Under the pieces are notes generated by a model. The model worked only from the letters and a program-made list of their open reading frames with translations, made no database searches and was not told the DNA's origin. Both the position numbers and the translations under genes were made by a program. A DNA stretch of 64,000 nt, taken from positions 45,419,592 to 45,483,591 of the forward strand of contig CM055109.1 in the NCBI GenBank assembly GCA_029204225.1, in the 5' to 3' direction. Shown piece after piece: positions 55,603 through 64,000 of the stretch (the first letter of the stretch is position 1; the number at the start of each line of letters is the position of its first letter). Source of the DNA: Diphasiastrum complanatum. Its lineage: Eukaryota; Streptophyta; Lycopodiopsida; Lycopodiales; Lycopodiaceae.

Positions 55603-55618
55603 GAAGAGGCCCTTTTTG
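55603..55618 (-). repeat. right terminal inverted repeat, copy C
   Basis: GAAGAGGCCCTTTTTG, the exact complement of 50224-50239. Confidence 0.75.
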
Positions 55619-57915
55619 GAATGTCTTTAACAGGCCACAATACATTTGCCAATCCAGTAACAAATAGCAAATAGAATTAGAGATATTTGTCCAATACGGA
55701 TAGACAAATGTCAATACAATTCTATGATATCTAAAAGGTAGTCCTATTGCATAACCACCCAACTTCTATCATCATTGACATCATCATTAGTTCTCCCTAT
55801 TATTTCACTCTTAATTTTCATACATGCTTCATAGGTATCACATCAAAAAGCCTTAGAGGAAAGCAAAAGGTTCCAAAGCCTGGAAAGTTAATTGTCAGCA
55901 TACACGTTCTACTGCAACTTACTTGACACTGTAGTGTCATTGCCCGCCTAAAGTAGAATATATGCCACCTGATATGTATGATCAACTCATTGAGATTTGC
56001 CTTGTAAAGCGATGCAGCTGCTAGGTTACCTTCACGGCATTGTGTTTCAGTGCAATTTTATAAGAAACTTAGCACTCAAATATCCTCAGATGCAAACAAC
56101 TTATCCACTTGCATACATTCTTTAGCTTCTCTTAGAACAGCTCTTGAGAAATAGATAGATGACTGGAGATGGACGGACAGTTAATGCTTTTTCTTTAAGC
56201 ACAAAAATCTCACAACATTTAACAAGCTTCAAAAATTCATGCTGCAAAAAGCTTTTTTAATGTCCTTCCGTGGTGCTAGACAAGCAGCAAAGTTTACTGG
56301 ATCAAGCTCATTTGAGCCACTCAAACAAGGACACAATGTCAAAATGAATTTAAGTTTGTAACAGAAAAAAACTTTTGTTGCAAGTCCAAAAAGAGCAATA
56401 CAAGAAGTGCCCGGTAGCTATGCTAAGCGGAAAGCATCAAAGAAGAAAAAGAGAACAAAGACGTGTGATTGAAGGAACAGTATCTCCAAAAACTTAGATG
56501 AACAAGTGATGTAACTAAGCAAAACCTTTCCTACCAGTTTTGGTGTATGACACTGCAGACTAAAGCTATGATGTGATCAAAGGATCCCAGTGTGGCATGC
56601 TAACTATATTGCAAGTGTTCTCTGCAGTAAGCATGGATGGAACTGACTAGGATCAACATCATAACAGAGTAAACAGCATCATAATAAGAAAATCCCCATA
56701 GCAGTCAAAGTCAAACCCTAGAAGTCAACAAAGTTAGAGCTATTTAGAATGATTTCACAAATCAAAGAAAATATCAACAGGGATATGCAGGACAATAAAC
56801 TGGATAAAGTTATTGTGGTCAACCAGAATTAGAAAAGGCACAGATGGTCCAAAGCACCATCTATTGACCATGGCCAGGAATATATGTCCAGACATGGTCA
56901 CCAAAAAAGGTAAACCTTAAAAATGATGGAATACAGGAAAACAATAAGCTTAAGCCGTACATTGATTCTATCTGTTAAAAGAGGAAACGAATAGATTACA
57001 AATTTCAAAATGCACCCAGGAATCAAACTTTTCTACTTTGTTGGTATTGTCAGAAGTTTCTTCCTTAGTCTTCTGTTGCTTGATAAAAATTGCTAACAAG
57101 TGACACCAAATCCTAACAAGGTAATATGGTCGGTGAAACCTATGCCTGGATTGATTAAGTCCCTAGGTGGTTAGATGACTGTTCTAAGTTTGTGTACTCC
57201 CAAAGATGATGTATGTTCCCATAAATGTTACTGGGTATCGGCAAAGTCCTCGACAAGATAACTTCAAGAGAGCCATCTGTATGTGTGGCATGCATCAGAA
57301 GAAGGATCGGCTGGCAACAACTTGAGTAGAGAGTTGTCGAACCTCCATAAATTATCGTACACCAATCATTGAACAGCTCATTTTGAATCCCCTCACTGGA
57401 GTTTTGATCGGTTCCATGAGTTCTACAGGTAACGAGACACCTCTTCTTATTAGAAAAGGTAGAAAGCAACCCAGGAGTTGATGTATTGTAAAGAAGCATA
57501 ATATCTCATGCATAACAAAAATTTGTTTTGTATATCATAACCTTGTCGACAAGTAAATAGGGACTCTATTTACTTTTAATAGCAGTAGACATTCGCCACC
57601 AAGTTTGTATAGTTGCAAAATGCAAAGACAAAGCAGTTGCTACTGACATCCGTTGCATCAAGAAAAAACCAGATGAACTCAATGTAGCCCCGGTAAGTTT
57701 GCAACATGCAGCACTATCTCTTCCAGTAGTTCCTTTCTCTTGATGCTGCTGTTATAGGTTCCTTAAATGCACTTGTCAAATTACCTGCATATGGTCCAGA
57801 TTGGTTTGATTCATCGTAAAGTTCCTTGCAGGTTTCATCAAACTGCAGAACATCCAATCAGATGCTACACATGGAGAATATTATGACGCATAAGCTTAGT
57901 ACTTCAATAATTACC
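55619..57915. other. spacer and probable 3' region of the trihelix gene
   Basis: 55619-57150 shows nothing recognisable. A minus-strand frame at 57499-57155 has no known domain and may be untranslated sequence. Near 57784-57854 the minus strand has an exon-like 71 bases framed by TTCTGCAG and GTAATT splice signals; it lies after the trihelix stop codon, so it would be a 3'-UTR exon unless an alternative transcript uses it. Confidence 0.4.
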
Positions 57916-58924
57916 TTAAAGTTTATCAGCAAGCTTACTAACTGCATCAGCAAGTTTGCCTAAAACATTGACAACCATATCAGTTTGCTGCTTTCTCTGT
58001 CGCCGATCCAACTTAGCTTCATATTTCCTTGCTTCCATACGCAATTTTTGGATCTCTAACTGCTCCTTATGTGCCTCAGCTTGTGCACTTAAAGCTTTTG
58101 TGAACTGGTCCCTTTGTACATGAATACTCTTTGCAATTAAATTTTGCATTGCTCTGGCGTTGTTTTCTAAAGCCAAAGCAAGCTGCACTGCCGGAGTAAG
58201 TTCTTCAGCGCCGACTGATTCCCTACGTTTCTTTCTGCACTCTGCTGAAGTGAAGGGTGCTTGATGATCAGCTTCCCCTAAAAAGATGCACTGGACCACA
58301 TTAGCAAATTCTATACCATAAGAATATAAAGAACATTTGGCCCAGTCAGCACTGAGAGAATTTGGAGTCACCTGAGTTGGGACTAGAAGGGGTCTCATGT
58401 GGGGGCTCTACATTTGCAGCACCTCTAATTCCAGATTCACTTCGCCGTTCTGGCGAGCTTGGGGCTTGGGCAGCATCCATACGGACTGCAGGAACACCAC
58501 CAGCTTTGTTTTTATAGAATGCATCCATGGCATTGAAAATTGAGCTATCAAAATTGACTGGAAGATCAAGCTCTTTCCTCCTATTGGATGGCATCATCCA
58601 GTAAGATTCAGCACCATTTTTTTTATTGTAATCGCATATCCTTTTATATTCACAATGCAACAAGTTCCAGCGCTTTTTACACTGCACCCTGCTTCTCAGT
58701 ACCCCATGGGAACCGCAAAAAGCGCTTACAGCTTCCCATTTCATGTCTGCACTTACAAGTTTTGAACGGGAAGAGAGTAACTTGTCCTCCTCTTGTGATT
58801 TTTTTGCAGCGATCAGCATTAAAGACTCGTGCATTGACCATTTGGGCATTCTTACTGACACTGAGCGGTTTGTTTGTTCGACAGGTAGGTCTATTTCTAA
58901 TGGTTGAGGCCCATTGCTTTCCAT
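57916..58924 (-). CDS. trihelix (GT-factor) DNA-binding protein, ASR3-like
   Basis: Two exons, 58924-58372 and 58277-57916, join in frame to 304 residues. The start is the first ATG (58924, MESNGPQPLEIDLP). The trihelix DNA-binding domain covers about residues 27-120, with its three spaced tryptophans at W29 (MPKWSMHES), W63 (ADMKWEAVS) and W86 (CKKRWNLL), then SYWMMPSNRRKELDLP. Residues 145-185 are Pro/Ser-rich. Exon 2 encodes a long helical tail (KEQLEIQKLRMEARKYEAKL) likely to form a coiled coil for dimerisation, with a basic KKRRES stretch. Intron ends are GTGACT and TTTTTAG. Family members are nuclear repressors or activators binding GT-type elements. No stops or shifts, unlike everything around it. 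Confidence 0.88.
58278..58371 (-). other. intron of the trihelix gene
   Basis: 94 bases, GT...AG. Reading through it would give a stop after about eight codons, so splicing is required for the coiled-coil tail. The donor GTGACT is weak. Confidence 0.75.
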
Positions 58925-59390
58925 CTTAAAACTATGGGAGATAGAAGTATTCACCTGCTAAGGTTCCACCATGAGAACTTCACAATATAAAATATAATGC
59001 TAACTTAGAACACTAAACTGTCACATTTACAGGAATATATAATATTCGAACTAACCTTACCTGATCAGATAAGTCTTGTAAAAACATGCAACCTGAGACA
59101 ATCCACACACTTCACAGCACCTAGGGGATTGCTCGAATAGAAAGCTGTCTCAGCAAGATCCACAAACAACCACCTCCATACTGGAAAAATCTCCAACTTC
59201 ACCGTACAACTCTCAATTAACCTGTCAAAGAGTACATAACTGAAACATTCAGTGAGTGTTGCCTCTATCATCCCAATATACCAAAGAAATATCATAGTTG
59301 GGTGCCAGGCATATGGTCAGTACTGTTATAGGCTTGGTCAAATTTTTGGGCAACACCTCCTATGATGAAGGAAAGGTTCTCCCAGGAAGG
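58925..59390 (-). other. upstream region of the trihelix gene
   Basis: No clear TATA box. An open minus-strand frame (59295-59065) has no recognised domain. The word CCTTAGCAG near 58957 could be a 5'-UTR splice acceptor. Confidence 0.35.
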
Positions 59391-59488
59391 AGGAACGCCA
59401 GAACGCCCGTTCCGGAACACTATTCCAGAACGCAATACTTTTTTTTTCTTGTTTTTCTTCTTAATATATATATTATTATTATTATTAT

Positions 59489-59496
59489 ATGTATAT
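59489..59496. other. target-site duplication of the MITE, left
   Basis: ATGTATAT, identical to 59967-59974. The flank is TA-rich, so a chance match is possible but an exact 8 of 8 at both predicted edges is unlikely. Confidence 0.7.
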
Positions 59497-59966
59497 CATA
59501 GAATCTGAGAACCGTGGACAGTTCACCACGGTTCTCAGAACCGTACAGTTCACAAATTTTTTTGAAGTGAACCATGGTGAAGCGTGTAATAATTAATTAA
59601 CTTTTTTTTTTAAAGCTCCCACCCCCCAAAACAGCCCAAAAAAAGGCCAAAAAAAACCAGAATTATTTACAGTTCTATTTACAATTGGCAAAAGTTTCAA
59701 ATTATTGCAGAATTATTTTACAGTTCCATTTAAAACTGGACCATAGCAATTAATTAAAAAGGAACTGTGAAACTGTGAAACTGCCCGAAAAATCAGCCTT
59801 CAAACTGCGAAATGAGGGCCAAAAACAGCCCAAAAACTGTAAAATGAGGGCCAAAAACTATTTTGTGGGGAAATTGGCAAAAAAATAATTAATTGCAGGA
59901 ACCGTACCACAGTTCATGAACTGTGGTACGGTTCACCCCACGGTTCTGAGAACCGTGGGTTCTATG
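59497..59966. mobile_element. 470-bp MITE with palindromic ends (hAT-like)
   Basis: Both ends begin CATAGAA inward. Just inside, the left end has GAGAACCGTGG (59507) and CCACGGTTCTC in inverted orientation, and the right end has CCACGGTTCTGAGAACCGTGG. Another stem, AACCGTACCACAGTTCATG with its inverse, lies near 59900-59933. No coding sequence. The 8-bp target duplication is the length used by hAT transposons. Confidence 0.78.
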
Positions 59967-59974
59967 ATGTATAT
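59967..59974. other. target-site duplication of the MITE, right
   Basis: ATGTATAT, matching the left flank. Confidence 0.7.
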
Positions 59975-60656
59975 ATTATATAGTAGATACATAATATATA
60001 TTATTAATTATTTAATCACCGGGGTTAGGCTGTTATTATGCCATTAAATCAAAAAAAAATTAGGTTTTAAAAAAATTTGCAAACACGTCGAAAAACTGAT
60101 ATGTTTTACAGGTTTAGGGTTTAGGAAAATGTAAAATTATGCCAAATTTCCAGATGCTATGAATGCCCTTGGGTTTCAGTTTGATTCCTTCTATGGTTTA
60201 GGGTTTAGCTCAAAAGTACTCTGGGAGTCCTAGACTTTAATGAAGTAAAATCAAGTCTGAGCGTATGGTTCAATCACATTGCTTGACTGATGCTCGTGAT
60301 ATCTGATCTACATATCCTATTCTCAAAGCCTGGAGTCATCTACAACTGTCGCATCCAACCCCAATCGATTATCCAACTGTGAGCACGGGAGGTGAGTATT
60401 ACCAAGATGCATCTCTCAGGCTCAAAGGAAGATGCGCAGCTGCTTGAACCTGTTTTTTCAAACTAAAACAAAAACGTTCCGGAACATATTGTACGTTCTG
60501 TACAGTACGTTCCGGCCCAAAAGGGTCGGAACGGGTTTCTAAGGTTCAATGCTATTTGAGCTTTCCAAATCCAATGAACTACCAAAGAAGTCTTAGATCA
60601 TCAACTTCATCATGCATAGCATTGACCAAATGCTATGACATCACGTTGTCAATGCT

Positions 60657-61880
60657 CTAGATTAGGTGCAAGTCACAAGCACAAACATGTGTACAAAAGT
60701 GGTTCATGATCCAACTAGAAGAAAATGTTAGCTCCCAACAAAAAATGCCTGAATTTTTCAACTGCAAAGAACATAGCCTATGCTTCTCATTTGGCATAGT
60801 AATAATTACATTCATCAAGCGTAAGTCTCTTACCATCACCATAAACCTTATTGACGATCATAAACCCTTTTGATCGCTTGGTTGTGCTAGTACACAGCCA
60901 ACTGCATGCTGCAAGCATCTGCATGTATATGAAAGGATTTATTCCAATCTCTGTGCCAGTAGTGGGGCTTCGACCAAAGCACTAATGATGCCTCGGAATG
61001 CATGGATTCTTTCAGGTGTCATGACATCGGTGACATCCTTCTTGAGTAACTCATAAAAAGTTTGGGTTAGTTCTAAGTAGTGGAAAATGTTAAAGTGAAT
61101 CGTCAATAATAACCAACCGTGCCCAACTTCTCAAGTTGTGGCGTTATGGGGAAATTGCATCTTTTAAGTAAACTTCCACCTTGGCTGGGTCGATAGAAAT
61201 GCCATACTTTAAGACCACCTTTCCCAATAAGAGACTTTTCTCAACAACTAAAGTACATTTGGAAGTTGACACCTCTAAAAGCATTCTTTTGAATCATAAT
61301 GGTGATCATCTTCAAAAGTGTATAACAATATTGTCCAAAAAGATATTTATCACGGAATGCCTAAGACAAGGCCTTTTGGAACGTATTATCTAATAAGCAT
61401 GAGCTCCTCATTCTGTAATAAAAGCAAGTTTCTCCTGATCTTTGTGGGCAATATAACCGATGTAGTCATTCAGACAATTGTAAAGCTCTTTTCCCACAAC
61501 TTCATCCGAAATGGCTTTATGGCTTCGATAAGGGCAAGGACAAATAATCCTTCACTTCAAACAAGTTCAATTTTCAATCCACATGGATACATAGGATATA
61601 TCCTTTGTGAGAGAAGATAATTATGGCCAACAACCAAGCTCTATAGTCAGTAGGGTAGATGAAACCAACCTTGACCAACTTTGCAACATCCTACCCGACT
61701 ATCTTTGCATATTTTGAACTCAATGGATATCTTTGTTGTTGCAAAGACCCGCGGGGAGGCTTGACTATTAGATCAATCGTATGCTCATAAATTCATGGAG
61801 GGATTCTCTTCGGGTCTTCATAATTAGAAGAAAATATGTCTTTGTAATGCTCGAAGAGCTCCCACTCTTGCTCTTAAAAT
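60657..61880 (-). pseudogene. Ty3/gypsy reverse transcriptase and RNase H remnant (gypsy-3)
   Basis: Minus-strand pieces in RT order: ELFEHYKDIFSSNYEDPKRI near 61830, VKVGFIYPTDYRAWLL near 61665, then SDEVVGKELYNCLNDYIGY near 61490, which replaces the usual D-G-Y-S-G-Y-N block. A FLDNIVIHF-like catalytic region (D-D changed to D-N) lies near 61325 and YGISIDPAKVEVYLKDA near 61200. RNase H shows GDGKRLTLDECNYYYAK near 60820 and FAVEKFRHFLLGANIFF near 60750. The SNYEDPKRIPP segment recalls Tat-lineage gypsy RTs. Many stops; no LTR or gag found. Confidence 0.75.
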
Positions 61881-62238
61881 CGAGAGCCCGTGCTGCAATA
61901 GAAGACATAGTGATATGCTTGGGATCTTCACTGCTTCCCAAATTCAAAGTAGTCTGAGTTTCTCAAGCAAGTTAGTGTAGATTTTGATGTGTATCTACAC
62001 CCCTAATGTTTGTTTGGCCATGCTTGCGAGCTATATTAGGGGACATTTCTATTTTTAGTATATCAAAGTCAAAGTCCTAAAGCCAAGTTAATTAGTCTTG
62101 CATGTAGGAGGGCGCACTAGGTCTAAAATATAATATTATTTTTCACATAGAAATTTAATAAGGGTCTTTTACCCAAAATAGAGAGCAACTATAGTAATCA
62201 GCTCTTTGCTTTTTGCTTTTGCTAAGGACTAGAGAAAT
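61881..62238. other. junction of gypsy-3 and the copia-7 LTR
   Basis: The left boundary of the copia-7 LTR lies somewhere here but I could not place it. GTGTAGAT and ATCTACAC form an inverted repeat near 61975-62000. Confidence 0.4.
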
Positions 62239-62245
62239 TATATAA
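62239..62245 (+). promoter_or_regulatory. TATA box of the copia-7 LTR
   Basis: TATATAA followed by GGAGGGC, about 170 bases before the LTR end. Position and sequence fit an LTR promoter. Confidence 0.55.
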
Positions 62246-62411
62246 GGAGGGCTATGCTCCACCTCCATTCATTCCATTGTAGAGAGATATGCTCATTCTT
62301 CAATTAATCTAAGTTCTCTTTAATCTCTTATGTTGATCTTGATTGGTGTGTGTGTGAGTGCTAATATGATTAGTTCGCTCATATCTTGAATTTGAGCATC
62401 AAATTTCAACA
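62246..62411 (+). repeat. end of the 5' LTR of copia-7
   Basis: The LTR ends TTTCAACA directly before the primer site. Its start was not determined. Confidence 0.7.
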
Positions 62412-62423
62412 TGGTATTAGAGC
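62412..62423 (+). other. primer-binding site of copia-7
   Basis: TGGTATTAGAGC, the same one-base variant of the initiator-Met complement as in copia-2. Confidence 0.88.
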
Positions 62424-62533
62424 TGGCTTCTAGATCTTGGAAGCTATCAAGATTATGAGGACAACGTGGATCGTCTAGGAGGAGATCAAATCATCGAAGA
62501 AAAGTTACTACAGATCAGTATTATTGTTTGACA

Positions 62534-62925
62534 ATGGCAAAATTAAATGATATTGTGTTACCGGAATCTAGTAAGCTAGATGGTACAAAGTTTAGCATCT
62601 GGAAATTCAAGATGCAAAATATTCTCCAGGACCGAGAATATTGGAACATTGTCACAGGTGTTGAGATACCTCCAACTACTGACAGGAAGTTGCGAGAGTA
62701 TCTGAAACGGAGGAGAAAAGCTCATCATATCAATAACTTGTAAAGATATGATTATTCCTCACATCAAAAATGTTGCTGGACCCAAGGAAGCTTGGGATAT
62801 TCTAAAGAATTTAAACAAGACTGTAAATTAATCTTGAATTTTGTTCTTAACTAATAAGCTACATACATTAAAGATAAGTACAAGTGAATTGGTAACGGAC
62901 ATAATTAATTAGTTTATGTGCTATT
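62534..62925 (+). pseudogene. copia-7 gag, truncated
   Basis: It starts at ATG 62534 (MAKLNDIVLPESS). KLDGTKFSIWKFKMQNILQD is the classic copia gag opening. A shift near 62735 continues with KDMIIPHIKNVAGPKEAWDIL, a stop near 62830, then FLTNKLHTLKISTSELVTD to about 62925. There the sequence abuts a minus-strand copia RT. Protease to RNase H are missing. Confidence 0.82.
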
Positions 62926-64000
62926 CTCCATACCTCAATCCCAAGAAAGTATTTAGTGAGCCAAGATCATTCCTATCAAACTCTAATGAGAGATCTTCCT
63001 TAATATTCTACATCAAATCACGATCCGAACCTGTGATAGCCAGATCATCCAAATACATTACTACAATAACAATATGACCATCCCTGAACAAAACATAAAG
63101 TGTAGACTCCAAACTACTCCTCTGAAAACCAAGCTGCTCAAAGTATGTATCAATCCTCGTGTACCATGCCCTGGGTGCTTGCTTAAGTCCGTAAAATGCC
63201 TTGTCCAACTTGCAAACCTTGTCTTCTTTTCCTGCAACTATGTATCCATCTGGCTGCTCCATGTAGACTTTCTCCTCTAGAAGTCCATTCAAGAATGCAC
63301 TCTTAACATCCATTTGTTGAATATCCCATCCAAACTGAGCTACCAATGACAAAATTGTCCTCATAATAGTTAAATAGCGATTGATGCGAAAGTTTTTTCA
63401 TAGTCAATCCCTTCTTATTGAGCATACCCTTTTGCAACCAACCTTGCCTTATATTTGTCTATAGAAACATCCAATTTATACTTAGTTCTATAGATCCACT
63501 TGCATCCAATGGCCTTTTTACCTGTAGGTAATTGAACAAGCCTCCAAGTCTTGTTTTTTATGATTGAGTTATACTCCTCATCTATAGCTTTCCTCCAAAC
63601 ATCCTATTTTTCAGCTTTCTTGAAAGTAGATGGATCCCTAGTTTCGAACATTGTAATTTGTAGCCATATAAGCAAATTGTACATCCTCATACTCATGATG
63701 ATCCTCATGTCGATCCTAATCCTCATGATGGTTTCAAGCCTGGCAGATCTCCTAATTTCCTATGTACTAGACTCTCCTTGTTCCAAAATAACACTATCCT
63801 TGATAGTTTCATAGTACCATCTAGGTAATCTTCTAGTATCTAATGTAGGATGCCTTTTGCCTAGTGAAATCGGAGGTGAATAAGTATCCCGTGTACTTGA
63901 TCTCTTCTAAATTTTCCTTTCTCAACCATGGTCACTCTAGGTACTTGAATTGGTGTAGGTGGTACATGTGTCGACTCAAGCTCCTGGAATGACTCGTCAC
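62925..64000 (-). pseudogene. copia reverse transcriptase remnant (copia-8), continues past the window
   Basis: From the right, on the minus strand: a decayed linker (RSARLETIMR near 63735), KKAEK then VWRKAIDEEYNSIIKNKTWR near 63590, GCKWIYRTKYKLDVSIDKYK and a TAG within KGYAQxEGIDYEK near 63420. The main frame (63364-63008) has WDIQQMDVKSAFLNGLLEEK, FYGLKQAPRAWYTRID and VVMYLDDLAITGS with the catalytic Y-x-D-D. It ends near 62930 in DRNDLGSLNTFLG, shifted. It is only lightly damaged. Confidence 0.85.

Larger units (their letters stand above)
50208..55618. mobile_element. unrecognised two-gene DNA transposon, copy C (family T)
   Basis: CAAAAAGGGCCTCTTC at 50224-50239 is repeated exactly in inverted orientation at 55603-55618. 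Between them a plus-strand gene starts near the left end and a minus-strand gene near the right end, pointing toward each other. The minus-strand gene matches the copy A accessory gene. The middle (about 51660-53300) holds unrelated repeats and Ala/Pro-rich sequence, perhaps a later insertion. No target duplication was established. The superfamily is unknown to me. Confidence 0.6.
59395..60545. mobile_element. possible outer TIR element enclosing the MITE
   Basis: AGAACGCCCGTTCCGGAACA near 59399 and, inverted, AGAAACCCGTTCCGACCC ending near 60540 look like imperfect terminal repeats. Further CGTTCC words lie just inside both. No target duplication is clear and the interior has no coding content. 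Confidence 0.35.

Noticed and set aside
57155-57499. 114-residue minus-strand frame near the trihelix gene
   Set aside because: No recognisable domain and no convincing start; more likely untranslated or intergenic.

Overview
The window looks like a stretch of a large, repeat-rich land-plant nuclear genome. The evidence is primer sites complementary to plant initiator-Met tRNA, many Ty1/copia and Ty3/gypsy remnants, a CACTA-type (Tnp2) transposase, long CT/CA microsatellites, and one intron-containing trihelix transcription-factor gene. I cannot name the species; a non-seed plant such as a fern or lycophyte is only a guess. Nearly all coding sequence is decayed mobile DNA. I see no rRNA, tRNA, CRISPR or prokaryotic gene organisation.

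Layout. 1-3290: the 5' part of a minus-strand Ty3/gypsy element (gag, primer site, 5' LTR), apparently inserted into a plus-strand CACTA element (3291-6324). 6325-8856: AT-rich DNA with three very long CT tracts, two of them inside a 461-bp tandem duplication. 8857-13290: two inverted copies of one gypsy chromovirus; the second has a large internal deletion. 13370-19001: a nearly complete minus-strand copia element with a full 3' LTR and a truncated 5' LTR. 19002-20344: a truncated plus-strand copia element. 20345-22560: copy A of an unrecognised two-gene DNA transposon ('family T'). 24098-24633: a cluster of six DNA hairpins. 24703-29123 and 31077-34048: two inverted, differently damaged copies of one copia family ('family X'). 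34195-35886: the 3' end of another copia element with an intact LTR. 36639-43383: a complete non-autonomous LTR element ('Z') with identical LTR ends and an exact 5-bp target duplication, inserted into a copia remnant. 43461-45300: transposase fragment of family T, copy B. 45448-47387: copia integrase/RT/RNase H. 50208-55618: family T, copy C, the most complete. 57916-58924: the only convincing host gene, a two-exon trihelix factor on the minus strand. 59497-59966: a MITE with an exact 8-bp target duplication. 60657-61880: a gypsy RT/RNase H remnant. 62239-64000: two copia remnants abutting in opposite orientation.

The best candidate for something undescribed is family T. It has inverted ends (16 bp identical in copy C) and two convergent genes. 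One encodes a probable transposase with a D-L-K segment followed by a C-x2-C pair. The other encodes a protein I do not recognise; it is conserved between copies A and C, including one intron position. The second most unusual feature is a tandem array of four tRNA primer-binding-site units behind the 5' LTR of the plus-strand family X element.
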